Source: a virus
IMG/VR virus record: IMGVR_UViG_3300020182_002648
Coordinates: 82,810 to 146,809 of that record
Direction: 5' to 3' (one strand)
Length of the DNA: 64,000 nt
Each line of letters begins with the position of its first letter. The first letter of the stretch is position 1. Shown here in pieces: positions 25,468 to 33,978 of the stretch. A program made the position numbers and the translations under genes. The notes under the pieces were generated by a model that made no database searches, was not told the origin of the DNA, and was given only the letters and a program-made list of their open reading frames with translations.

Positions 25468-27015
25468 TTAAAAGAGTTTGAAGTGATTAGCACTCGGTGC
25501 TACCCCGACATGTGTTTTACCGGTGTATATGTCATATCCGACTTTTTGAATCCAATGCGTGTATTTCGGTGCAGCACCGGTGCCCCAGTTGGTCCAGTTC
25601 AATTGTTCACCCCACGTGGGGGTTGACATCATTGGATCACCCCATACGTGTCCGGATGATACCCTGTTGCCTTTATCAGTACATACCATTATTCCATTGC
25701 TATAATTTCCACTCTGTCTAGATGTCCATGTCAGCTTGTCCCTGTCTGGTCCGAACGCGGTATCAGTATTTGATTTCCCAATAGCCACAACTTGCTCAGG
25801 CTTGCTTGTGTTCCATATTGCAGCCGCAACCGCGCATGGATTTCTACCTTGAAATTGGTGTGGTACATTTCCATTTTTGACCTCAACTTCGATCTTCTGA
25901 TATCGGTTCGCGCCAGCTGGTAATGTAAAAGTGTGACTCGGTGGCATGTTAGATGAGTGCGAGGCTCCAGTGAATGAAAGTCCAAGCGTGGGTAAACTTA
26001 CCTTCGACGCATCATCTCCACCGACCTTGATAGCCCACGTGTTGGGTTGACCAACACCGAAATCAACCATATCAACATATGTGTATGTTCCTGGTAATGG
26101 ATTCCTTGATTTACCGAAAGCGTCAGTCGCGTTCATGGCATATGACCATGATCCTTGACCCATGTCACCAAAACCAATACCAGTATATTTTGTAAAAGGC
26201 AACATTGGAAATGAACCATTAAATTCAAGCCATTTCCCCCAACCGGCGAGAACTCCACCGTACGGTACGTTCCATGACTGGTAATAAATCGTACCGTACC
26301 AATCGGAGCTGGCAATTCCTATCATGACAGCTTTGTTTGTTGTTCTGATTGTAACTCCTGAACTAGCCGTCCATTCCAACTTGACTGGGTGATGAGATTT
26401 GTTGAATGCATGATCATTGGCCTGCCGGAATAACCAGCTTGAAGTACGGGAGTGAACTCTTTTGGTCGCTCCTAAAAGGAATGATGCAGTCCCGCCGGCG
26501 GAGGTAGTTTTGGCGATCGAATCACATGTGACCTTGACGATATCACCAGTTCCGTGACCTAAAAACCGTTGAGAGTATGCTCCATTCTTCGCATCAGCAT
26601 AACCACCCACAGCCGCGCGTGGTTTCACTCTCTCGTAATATTGCAAACATGTATGATCGCGAAAATCACTGAACTTTACTGGGTTTTTACCTCCATCAAA
26701 TGTTTGATGTAATGCACCTACTGATCCTAAAGTGCCTTGGTTTGTTATCTGTGATTTGTGATAGTTGTCTATGTTAGTTCCTTGAGGTATAGGAAACATC
26801 CTTCTGGCGTACCAGCTCCACATCTCACTCAAGGATGCTTTGTTGTTCCATGATCCTCCTACTTTGGCAGTCTCATCACTACTAGTGAATCCACCGTGCA
26901 CGTAATTTCTTTTATGGTCAGCATACACCCTAGTGGCTGCATTCATGTCACTCATACCAATTGCACCAGTGGCAGGTGTTTGTACTGTTGCTTTTACGTT
27001 ACTTGTTCTAGGCAT
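25468..27015 (-). CDS. Putative tail/fibre protein, 515 aa
   Basis: Large Gly/Ser/Thr/Trp-rich beta protein (MPRTSNVKATVQTPATGAIG) of the sort found as phage tail-fibre or receptor-binding proteins. The N-terminal MSDMNAATRVYADHK region resembles short motifs at the start of fibre-tip proteins. It directly follows the S74 fibre gene, which supports a virion role. No enzyme motif is visible. Confidence 0.7.
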   Translation of the reverse strand: MPRTSNVKATVQTPATGAIGMSDMNAATRVYADHKRNYVHGGFTSSDETAKVGGSWNNKASLSEMWSWYARRMFPIPQGTNIDNYHKSQITNQGTLGSVGALHQTFDGGKNPVKFSDFRDHTCLQYYERVKPRAAVGGYADAKNGAYSQRFLGHGTGDIVKVTCDSIAKTTSAGGTASFLLGATKRVHSRTSSWLFRQANDHAFNKSHHPVKLEWTASSGVTIRTTNKAVMIGIASSDWYGTIYYQSWNVPYGGVLAGWGKWLEFNGSFPMLPFTKYTGIGFGDMGQGSWSYAMNATDAFGKSRNPLPGTYTYVDMVDFGVGQPNTWAIKVGGDDASKVSLPTLGLSFTGASHSSNMPPSHTFTLPAGANRYQKIEVEVKNGNVPHQFQGRNPCAVAAAIWNTSKPEQVVAIGKSNTDTAFGPDRDKLTWTSRQSGNYSNGIMVCTDKGNRVSSGHVWGDPMMSTPTWGEQLNWTNWGTGAAPKYTHWIQKVGYDIYTGKTHVGVAPSANHFKLF

Positions 27016-27019
27016 GAGA

Positions 27020-29827
27020 TTATTTAAGTCGAGATTCTAGTTCTTCCACTTTCGCGGTTAGTTCTTTTATCGATTCGATTAACAGAGGCACTAGTTTTTC
27101 ATACTTGACTGCCTTGTAACCATCATCACGAGCTGCAACAACCTCTGGCATGACCTGCTCGACCTCTTGTGCTACAACTCCTACATCATGGCCAGAGTAT
27201 GTATTCTGCTTGTCATTCCAGTCAAATTCATATCCGTTTAACCTCGAGACTTTCTCTAGTGGACTGGATATAAGTGTTAAGTTGTCCTTCAATCGTTCAT
27301 CTGACGATGCGAATGCAATAATATCACCTTGACATTCTATCGTACCGGCACAGCTGATATCACTACAGGTAAGTCTCGAAGCAGTTATAATTTGTTTGAG
27401 AACATATATCGAGTCATCGACTCTAACATGACCTGTGAAGGTACCTCCTGTAACATCCACAAAATTACCTTTTGGAATTGACGCATTGTTGCTCAAGTCT
27501 AAATTATCACCATTTCCATGAAAACTAGTAGCATGGCATTGGGAGTTGATTGAGACACCTTCGCTAGTGGTCATGATTCTCCAAGTGTTGTTGTGATATA
27601 ACTTTGAATCTGAATTGCCGGCGAATCTTGCAGATGTTTCAGAACCGCTACCAATTGTTACAACCCCAGCTGCGTTATCCGTCTTGACTTGGAGATGTGT
27701 ACCGGTGTTGATTAACATATTACCGCTAGCTGTTTGCTGAATGTATGATCGCTGAGTAGTTCCTTCCGAAAAAGCGACTTTTGCTTTGTTATTGAATGAA
27801 GTGGTCATACTTGCTCCAGTTGTGGCGGAACTTGCATTGCTTTTCAGAAACGATGCATTACCAATAGCAGTCTGCAAGTCATTTAGTTGAGTTTGAACTC
27901 CTGAGAATCGATTACCTACTTCATGTCTATTGTAGTAATTGGCCTTGAGATCATACACATGTGTGGCTTTAATTGTACCATAATCATTAAAATCAAATCC
28001 GGTTACAACTTGAGCATGGTAAGTCGCACTGTTCTCCACAACACCGGATGTCAGTGAAGGTGTGGACGCTGATCTACCTGTCATCAGATTGTAATCATTA
28101 GGTGCAGTGACTGATCCACCGGACCTGCTAGGTTTAGTACCTACATGCTCTAGAGAGAGAAAACTATCAGATGGTGAGTTGGTCGTAATATTGGTCACGT
28201 GACCGGCTCGATTAAATTGAATACTCTCGACTAACGTACCACCACCGCCAACAGTCGCTAACGTTTGACCGCTAGTAGCATGAGCAGTGAAAAGCGTCTG
28301 TGCGTGGGATTTGTGATTGATCTTGATCTTGTTCCCTGTGATGTTTTGGGTGCTTATGTTAACCTCACTAGAACTACCAGCACCATTACTAGCACTGTCT
28401 CCGACAAATGATATCGCGGAGTGGTTTGTGGTGGGATTGAAATTACCTGTGTTAGTGGATACATTGTACCACTTGTTAAAGAACTCAGTTTGTGTAGTAG
28501 CAGCATCAACAAATGCTGCAGTAGGTACCATACGATTTGCGAAGGATATAACACCGGTCGTTGCATTGGATGTAATATCGATCCAACTAGCAGAATCAAA
28601 ACTAGTGGATTTAGCGCCGGTGCTTGAACCAGTTATCAATTGACCGGCACCAAGAACCAAACTTCTGAACGGACCATCACTGTCTGTCTCATGAGAAGCT
28701 AACACTCCTCCAGCGGCGTATGAACTGTTACCAGTACCACCACTACTCACTGACATAGGATCACCTGGTGTACCATCTGCGTTCTGAATGTTGATACCAG
28801 CGAAAGTCGGAGAGGCTCCTGTGTCAGTGCTTTGATTGATTAGATAGCCATTCCATCCACCGATATCAGTTGCTCCTTCACCGTACACAATCAAACCGGT
28901 CTCAAACACTAGATCAGCATTACCAGAGTATTGACTCGGTCTAGCACTTTTCAGCACCAGAGGCTTACAAGCATTGAGCCCAGAGCCAACTGATATACCT
29001 CCACCGGTCCAACCGCTAGTTGTTTGGGAGTTTCTGTCTAATCTTGTCAATAGATCTGTCTCACCATTGGTCCAGTCGTTTTCATATACAGGTGGTTGTA
29101 TCTCAATAGTACTCCATCCTGTATCATCACCAGTATGTCCGACGGATATATGACCGGCACTCAGATAATTTCTATGAGATAGATACAATCCAGTCTTTTC
29201 TGATGTTCCTCCAACTCCCGGTGCTGTTATATTACCATTAGTTACATTGACGTTAAGATCAAGTGTCTTGTCTTCGTATACAGTTGTATCAGCTTCCGCA
29301 AAAATAAGTTTAGCTGCCTCAAAGGTAGTTGAATCGGTGCTAAATCGTACTGAACCTAATCCAGTATCATCTACATCTACATACAATGCATTACCTATAT
29401 TGATTGTACCTCCGTTGGTTCTATTAATATAAAATTCAGACTCTGCAGAGCCATTGTAAAAGATTGCCGGTTCTGTTTGGCTTATGGTGCTGAACTGTAG
29501 AGGGTAGTCAGTGTTGATAGTCCGGTCTGTGCCATGAACTGATCTGTTGTACTCACCATCACCAACGAGAGAGGCACTCAACCCATGAACATTGATATCT
29601 AATTTCTGCGGCCCGGCACCCTGTTGTCCGCTAGCATCAGTGTAATGTAAGTGTTGATCGGCTCCACTCAAGGCCGGATAACCACCAGGAGTAACACCGT
29701 CACCAATCCATAATCGTTTAGTATCTAATGCCCAGCCTGGTTCCCCACTCGCTAAGATTGTCTTTTCTCTGTCAGAATTATTCCCTCTACGGAATAACAT
29801 TTTAGTAATTGTAGTTGTTGTTGCCAT
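27020..29827 (-). CDS. Tail fibre with S74 chaperone, 935 aa
   Basis: Trimeric tail fibre. The N-terminal module (MLFRRGNNSDREKTILASGE ... LWIGDG) is the phage fibre N-domain seen in many marine fibres. The long middle is repetitive beta structure. The last ~100 residues (SSDERLKDNL ... GVVAQEVEQVMPEVV) are a peptidase S74 / endosialidase-type intramolecular chaperone, which cuts itself off after assembly. Recognises the host surface. Confidence 0.9.
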   Translation of the reverse strand: MATTTTITKMLFRRGNNSDREKTILASGEPGWALDTKRLWIGDGVTPGGYPALSGADQHLHYTDASGQQGAGPQKLDINVHGLSASLVGDGEYNRSVHGTDRTINTDYPLQFSTISQTEPAIFYNGSAESEFYINRTNGGTINIGNALYVDVDDTGLGSVRFSTDSTTFEAAKLIFAEADTTVYEDKTLDLNVNVTNGNITAPGVGGTSEKTGLYLSHRNYLSAGHISVGHTGDDTGWSTIEIQPPVYENDWTNGETDLLTRLDRNSQTTSGWTGGGISVGSGLNACKPLVLKSARPSQYSGNADLVFETGLIVYGEGATDIGGWNGYLINQSTDTGASPTFAGINIQNADGTPGDPMSVSSGGTGNSSYAAGGVLASHETDSDGPFRSLVLGAGQLITGSSTGAKSTSFDSASWIDITSNATTGVISFANRMVPTAAFVDAATTQTEFFNKWYNVSTNTGNFNPTTNHSAISFVGDSASNGAGSSSEVNISTQNITGNKIKINHKSHAQTLFTAHATSGQTLATVGGGGTLVESIQFNRAGHVTNITTNSPSDSFLSLEHVGTKPSRSGGSVTAPNDYNLMTGRSASTPSLTSGVVENSATYHAQVVTGFDFNDYGTIKATHVYDLKANYYNRHEVGNRFSGVQTQLNDLQTAIGNASFLKSNASSATTGASMTTSFNNKAKVAFSEGTTQRSYIQQTASGNMLINTGTHLQVKTDNAAGVVTIGSGSETSARFAGNSDSKLYHNNTWRIMTTSEGVSINSQCHATSFHGNGDNLDLSNNASIPKGNFVDVTGGTFTGHVRVDDSIYVLKQIITASRLTCSDISCAGTIECQGDIIAFASSDERLKDNLTLISSPLEKVSRLNGYEFDWNDKQNTYSGHDVGVVAQEVEQVMPEVVAARDDGYKAVKYEKLVPLLIESIKELTAKVEELESRLK
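27021..27028 (-). promoter_or_regulatory. Late promoter-like box
   Basis: CTTAAATA, 5 bases before the ATG at 27015. Deviates from TATAAATA at two positions. Confidence 0.4.
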
Positions 29828-29839
29828 GGTATACTACAT

Positions 29840-29847
29840 TATTTATT
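29840..29847 (-). promoter_or_regulatory. T4-type late promoter box for fibre operon
   Basis: AATAAATA, 12 bases before the ATG at 29827; the longest gap of the late boxes seen here. Confidence 0.55.
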
Positions 29848-29890
29848 TGAGGAGATTCGTTTTCCAATGGCCTTTTACTACATTTGTTGT

Positions 29891-29896
29891 TATAAT
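29891..29896 (+). promoter_or_regulatory. TATAAT box, leaderless
   Basis: TATAAT exactly 6 bases before the ATG at 29903; no convincing -35 box 17 bases upstream. Confidence 0.5.
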
Positions 29897-29902
29897 ATAG
29901 AT

Positions 29903-30274
29903 ATGTCAGATATTAAATCTAAAAAACTTGAATGTATCGTTACAGGGAGAAAGCTCATTGCCACCAAGGATTACTATGCTAGAAAGGTAGAAAAGGCTGG
30001 AAGTGAAGATGAATTGCATAGAACTTATATATGCAGGGAGGCGAAAAATTTACTCAAATCCGGCACCAGTGTCGACAAAGTACGTGACATTCTCGGATCC
30101 ACTGACACTGTGGCGCCTGAGATTGATCAGGATATTATCAACAGTATAGTTGATGACAGTACCAGAACCAGCTTGAGACGTATAAACAATATCGTGAGTA
30201 TCAGCAACATGATCAACAACAAGACAGATCCAGCTGTCAAAAAATACATTTTAAACATCACTAAGACTAATTAA
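29903..30274 (+). CDS. Conserved phage hypothetical protein, 123 aa
   Basis: Resembles a small protein common in T4-like marine phages: ECIVTGRKLIATKDYYARKV then REAKNLLKSGTSVDKVRDIL. Function unknown. The start at 29903 (MSDIKSKK) is chosen for its fixed 6-base distance from TATAAT; a longer form from 29867 would begin upstream of the promoter box. Confidence 0.7.
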   Translation: MSDIKSKKLECIVTGRKLIATKDYYARKVEKAGSEDELHRTYICREAKNLLKSGTSVDKVRDILGSTDTVAPEIDQDIINSIVDDSTRTSLRRINNIVSISNMINNKTDPAVKKYILNITKTN

Positions 30275-30278
30275 TAAC

Positions 30279-30503
30279 ATGAACAGAGTGTACACAGTAT
30301 CACCAGTTGGACCTGGTATATATCAAACAGCAGACATGTCAAATGGAATGATATTGAGTAGATTCAATATCCCGGGTGTGCTTATAAGTGGACCGATCGT
30401 TAATGGTGATCAGTGCACGATTGTCACCAAGGAGCACGGAACACAACACGGATATACACTGCGACTACCCAGTGGTATGATCATGAACAGATATATCATG
30501 TAG
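30279..30503 (+). CDS. Hypothetical protein, 74 aa
   Basis: Unrecognised beta-rich small protein (MNRVYTVSPVGPGIYQTADM). Lies 4 bases after the gene before it, probably co-transcribed. Confidence 0.6.
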   Translation: MNRVYTVSPVGPGIYQTADMSNGMILSRFNIPGVLISGPIVNGDQCTIVTKEHGTQHGYTLRLPSGMIMNRYIM

Positions 30504-30529
30504 AATATTCAGTCGCGCACAGTGAGATG

Positions 30530-30537
30530 ATTAAGTA
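30530..30537 (+). promoter_or_regulatory. Late promoter-like box
   Basis: ATTAAGTA, 5 bases before the ATG at 30543; the same spacing and ATTAC spacer as at 47125-47132. Confidence 0.45.
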
Positions 30538-30542
30538 ATTAC

Positions 30543-30983
30543 ATGAGTGAAAAGGAATCATCAAATACACATGGCGCATGCAATATCGAAGAAAGGCTCG
30601 AAGGAGAGTTACATAAAATTAGGCGCGAAGTAGATGATTTATACGAGACGGTCTACAAAGGAAATGGAGTTCCATCGTTGGTTACACGCGCCAACAACAT
30701 GGAATCCAAACTCAGCGGGTTACGCGAAATAATGAACGACAAAATCTCTCATATATCATCAGAAAATGCACTCAGATTCGAGTCAATAAACCAGAAGATA
30801 GACAGCAAGTTCACTCGACTGGAAGGATGGATAGAGACAAAGTTATCAAGCGTTGAGATGATACTTCATGGTCTGTCTGAAGCGAAAAAAATCGACCGTA
30901 CTGGTGGTTGGCAATTGAAAGCTGCCTTGATCACCGCAACAGTCGCGATAGCTGGTATTGTAGCTTCATTATTATCTAAATAA
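30543..30983 (+). CDS. Coiled-coil protein with C-terminal membrane anchor, 146 aa
   Basis: Long coiled coil (about residues 15-115) followed by one membrane segment at the C-terminus (LKAALITATVAIAGIVASLL). The layout resembles haemolysin XhlA-type and other holin-associated phage proteins, so a lysis role is possible, but the sequence is not a clear family member. Confidence 0.65.
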   Translation: MSEKESSNTHGACNIEERLEGELHKIRREVDDLYETVYKGNGVPSLVTRANNMESKLSGLREIMNDKISHISSENALRFESINQKIDSKFTRLEGWIETKLSSVEMILHGLSEAKKIDRTGGWQLKAALITATVAIAGIVASLLSK

Positions 30984-30986
30984 AAC

Positions 30987-31015
30987 TTGACTTACACCGG
31001 TGTATACTATATCAT
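30987..31015 (+). promoter_or_regulatory. Sigma70-like promoter, leaderless, for nrdA operon
   Basis: TTGACT (30987-30992), 17-base spacer, TATCAT (31010-31015), 6 bases to the ATG at 31022. Confidence 0.65.
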
Positions 31016-31021
31016 TAGTAT

Positions 31022-31516
31022 ATGCACGAGCAATTATTAGAACTAGCTGACTCTCCACCGGACTTAGAGCAGTACACACCTTACGTTCAATATGGACCAC
31101 CAGTTTTAATTTATGGTGTCCCTATCAAGAATAGCTATGATCATGAGAGGTTGACTCTCAATGAGAGTTTAGAACCCAAAAGATTGAGAGTTGGTACTGA
31201 TTGCTTTTATGGCTTTATATTGCAACCGACACGATTGATGAGCAAGGTGTGTAGTGTTGCAACTAGTGTGCCGATGGATCACCCAGACTGTGTCAATATG
31301 TATAAGAAGAGACTCGCCATGTGTGAATTGACATGTGACAATTGTTGGGCTCACTTGAGTGAAAATATTTTTCCTATTGATGCGAATAATTTACCTCTCT
31401 TAGCTATAAATAGTCGGTACATGCGGATGGCGAACCCCATGCCACTACAATCAACTCGCACCAAACTTCCCTGGTTCACACAACACGCACAAATGAAAAT
31501 TTTTATCCTCAAATAA
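31022..31516 (+). CDS. Cys-rich hypothetical protein, 164 aa
   Basis: Unrecognised. Has a Cys group (CELTCDNCWAH) that could bind zinc. Its stop overlaps the nrdA start (TAATG), so it is translated with and probably linked to ribonucleotide reductase expression. Confidence 0.68.
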   Translation: MHEQLLELADSPPDLEQYTPYVQYGPPVLIYGVPIKNSYDHERLTLNESLEPKRLRVGTDCFYGFILQPTRLMSKVCSVATSVPMDHPDCVNMYKKRLAMCELTCDNCWAHLSENIFPIDANNLPLLAINSRYMRMANPMPLQSTRTKLPWFTQHAQMKIFILK

Positions 31517-33156
31517 TGAACGTAAAGAAACGTAACAACAAAACAGAAGAATTTAACGAACAGAAAATTCGCGCTTGTATCGAGAGATGCTGCGTCGATC
31601 CTGAAGGAAATGTATACCCCGGGGTCACAGCTGATACTATAGTGTTTAATGCTAAGATCAAACTGTATGATGGTATAACAACTCAAGAGATCGATGACAG
31701 TATAGTCAAGAGCGCTCGTAGCATGATTGAGCAAGAGCCTAACTACAAGTTTGTTGCTGCCAAGTTGTTGTTAAACACCATATACAAAGAAGTGTTCAAC
31801 ACTGGTGTTGATGGTGATGCGTTTGAATTACAATATCGTACCAGCTTCATTGTGAATCTCAAGAAACTGGTGAAAGCAGGTATCTTGCACAAAGACATGG
31901 CCAAGTTTGATCTTAACAAGTTGTCGAGTCATTTGAAAATTGAGAGAGACAACAATTTCGAATATTTAGGTATTCAGACTATCTATGATAGATATCTGCA
32001 TCATATTGATGAACAGAAAATGGAGGCTCCTCAGGCATTCTGGATGAGAGTCGCCATGGGACTGGCATTAGGTGAAGCTAAGGAAGATAGAGTCGAGTGG
32101 GCTTTGAAGTTCTATGATCAATTGAGCAGTTTCAATTGGATGAGCAGCACTCCTACATTGTTTAATAGTGGCGGGACGTTCAGTCAGCTGAGCAGTTGTT
32201 TCCTCAACACATTCGAAGACAGTATTGTGGGTATATTTGATGGCTTGTTACAAGAGGCTCTCAAGAACAAATATTCAGGTGGGTTGGGTATGGACATGAC
32301 CAACTTCAGAGCCACAAACAGTTATATCAAGGGTACAAATGGAGAGACACAAGGCGCTGTATACTTCTGGAAGCTGTATGGTGACATGCTCACTGCTGTC
32401 AATCAAGGTGGCAAGAGAAGAGGAGCCGGATGTGCTTACTTAGAGACTTGGCATGCTGATATTGAAGACTTTATTCAATTGCGGAAGAACACAGGAGATG
32501 AACGCAAGCGCGCTCATGATATGAACACAGCTAACTGGATTCCTGATCTGTTTCTCAAATGCGTCAATGAGGACAAGCCATGGTATTTGTTCACACCCAA
32601 TGAGACTCCTGATCTTCATGATTTATATGGTAAGGATTTTGAGAAGAGGTACTATGAGTATGTCAAGAAAGGTAAAGCAGGAGAGCTCAGAGTGTTTAGA
32701 GAGGTTCAAGCTAAGGATCTGTGGAAGAAAATGCTTAGATCTCTATTCGAGACTGGTCATCCATGGATCACTTTCAAAGACTCATGCAATCTGAGAAGCC
32801 CTCAACAACATGCTGGTGTGGTTCACAGCAGTAACCTTTGTGTAGTGGGTGATACAGAGATAGATTGTATCATAGATGGTCGTAACAGTGTTGTACGTAT
32901 GGATGAACTTGTTGATCTACATAACAGTGGTAAACGATGTGAGACAATGTCATATAACGTCGATACACAAGAGTATGAATATAAGCTAATAACTGATGCT
33001 GCTATGACGAACGACAACGCAGAGATCCTAGAGATTGAGGATTGTACCTCCGGTAAGGTCATCAGATGTACTGCTGATCACAAGATATACACAACCAACC
33101 GTGGGTATGTACCTGCCGGAGAGCTAACAGAGGAGGATATTTTAGTAATATCGTAA
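31516..33156 (+). CDS. nrdA: NrdA N-terminal part fused to N-half of a split intein, 546 aa
   Basis: First half of the class I ribonucleotide reductase large subunit, which makes deoxyribonucleotides. Residues 1-441 are extein: an ATP-cone-like start (KRNNKTEEFNEQKIRACIER) then the barrel, ending HSSNL. Residues 442-546 are the N-intein: block A CVVGDTEI and block B RCTADHKIYT with the TxxH motif, ending in a stop. The break falls between the residues equivalent to E. coli Leu438 and catalytic Cys439. The ATG overlaps the preceding stop. Needs trans-splicing with 33979-35205. Confidence 0.92.
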   Translation: MNVKKRNNKTEEFNEQKIRACIERCCVDPEGNVYPGVTADTIVFNAKIKLYDGITTQEIDDSIVKSARSMIEQEPNYKFVAAKLLLNTIYKEVFNTGVDGDAFELQYRTSFIVNLKKLVKAGILHKDMAKFDLNKLSSHLKIERDNNFEYLGIQTIYDRYLHHIDEQKMEAPQAFWMRVAMGLALGEAKEDRVEWALKFYDQLSSFNWMSSTPTLFNSGGTFSQLSSCFLNTFEDSIVGIFDGLLQEALKNKYSGGLGMDMTNFRATNSYIKGTNGETQGAVYFWKLYGDMLTAVNQGGKRRGAGCAYLETWHADIEDFIQLRKNTGDERKRAHDMNTANWIPDLFLKCVNEDKPWYLFTPNETPDLHDLYGKDFEKRYYEYVKKGKAGELRVFREVQAKDLWKKMLRSLFETGHPWITFKDSCNLRSPQQHAGVVHSSNLCVVGDTEIDCIIDGRNSVVRMDELVDLHNSGKRCETMSYNVDTQEYEYKLITDAAMTNDNAEILEIEDCTSGKVIRCTADHKIYTTNRGYVPAGELTEEDILVIS

Positions 33157-33164
33157 AAGTATTC

Positions 33165-33208
33165 AGGGGTATCTCATAAGTAGTTATATGACGCTTAGAG
33201 ATACCCCT
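33165..33208 (+). promoter_or_regulatory. Hairpin around endonuclease start with embedded late promoter
   Basis: Perfect 11-base inverted repeat: AGGGGTATCTC (33165-33175) and GAGATACCCCT (33198-33208). The 22-base loop contains a late box CATAAGTA (33175-33182, its C shared with the stem) and, 5 bases later, the endonuclease ATG at 33188. Transcripts from upstream would fold the start into the hairpin; late transcripts would start inside it and lack the left arm. Confidence 0.75.
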
Positions 33209-33976
33209 AAACACTATGTATATATGCATACAATAACTACAACAAACAAGTCCTATATAGGATACACATCAAAGAGTGTATCTGAGAGGTTGAAGGGTCA
33301 TTATAAGAATGCTTTCATTAATAACCTACAAGCCCATTGGCATAAAGCTTTAAGAAAGCACGGGATGGGAGCAGTTAAGACTAAGTTACTAGCAGAAGCT
33401 GATTCTAGAGAAGAGGGATTGAAACTTGAAATGGAATTTATCGAGAAATTTGATACTTATAAGAATGGTTATAATCAAACACTTGGAGGTACCGGAGGTG
33501 TTACTATAGACAGGGAACGCGATCCAGAGAAGTGGCAAGCATGGTATGACAAGAAGTTAAAACATGTACAAGGAGCAAACAATCCTAGTTATTCTGGATA
33601 CACTGATGACCAGCTGGTCGACATCGCGGTTGGTTTATATTTAGACAATAACAGATTGTTCACGTACGGTATATGGAAGAGACATTGCCAGTCGTCAAAG
33701 ACTCCACAGAGTTTCTCTAAAATGAGATTCAATGGAGAAGGGTTCAGAGGTTTCAAGAGAATGATCAAACTAGAATTGACAAATAGAGGTATTGATTATA
33801 CTGATGATAGTTTTACATACAAGAGAACTGCTGAGCATAATGCCAATTTGAGAAACAACAATATAGGAAAAAAGTGGTTCACAAACGGGACGAAGAGGTT
33901 AATGACATATCAAGATGACCCGCGGGTATCCGGTTGGAAGAACGGAAGGACTTTAAACAAGACAAACACAATTTAA
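33188..33976 (+). CDS. Free-standing GIY-YIG homing endonuclease, 262 aa
   Basis: GIY-YIG nuclease domain in residues 9-100: YVYMHTI and KSYIGYT form the two name strands, Arg in VSERLKGHY and Glu in LKLEMEFIEKFDT are the catalytic pair, and GYNQTLGG completes the fold. The C-terminal half is likely DNA binding, with a KKWFTNGTKR motif common in phage endonucleases. It lies between the two intein halves and probably cuts intein-free nrdA to spread the element. Confidence 0.9.
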   Translation: MTLRDTPKHYVYMHTITTTNKSYIGYTSKSVSERLKGHYKNAFINNLQAHWHKALRKHGMGAVKTKLLAEADSREEGLKLEMEFIEKFDTYKNGYNQTLGGTGGVTIDRERDPEKWQAWYDKKLKHVQGANNPSYSGYTDDQLVDIAVGLYLDNNRLFTYGIWKRHCQSSKTPQSFSKMRFNGEGFRGFKRMIKLELTNRGIDYTDDSFTYKRTAEHNANLRNNNIGKKWFTNGTKRLMTYQDDPRVSGWKNGRTLNKTNTI

Positions 33977-33978
33977 TT

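Noticed and set aside
33934-33978. Longer start for the C-intein/NrdA gene
   Set aside because: The extra 15 residues overlap the endonuclease end in another frame and do not resemble an intein; the ATG at 33979 fits the C-intein start.
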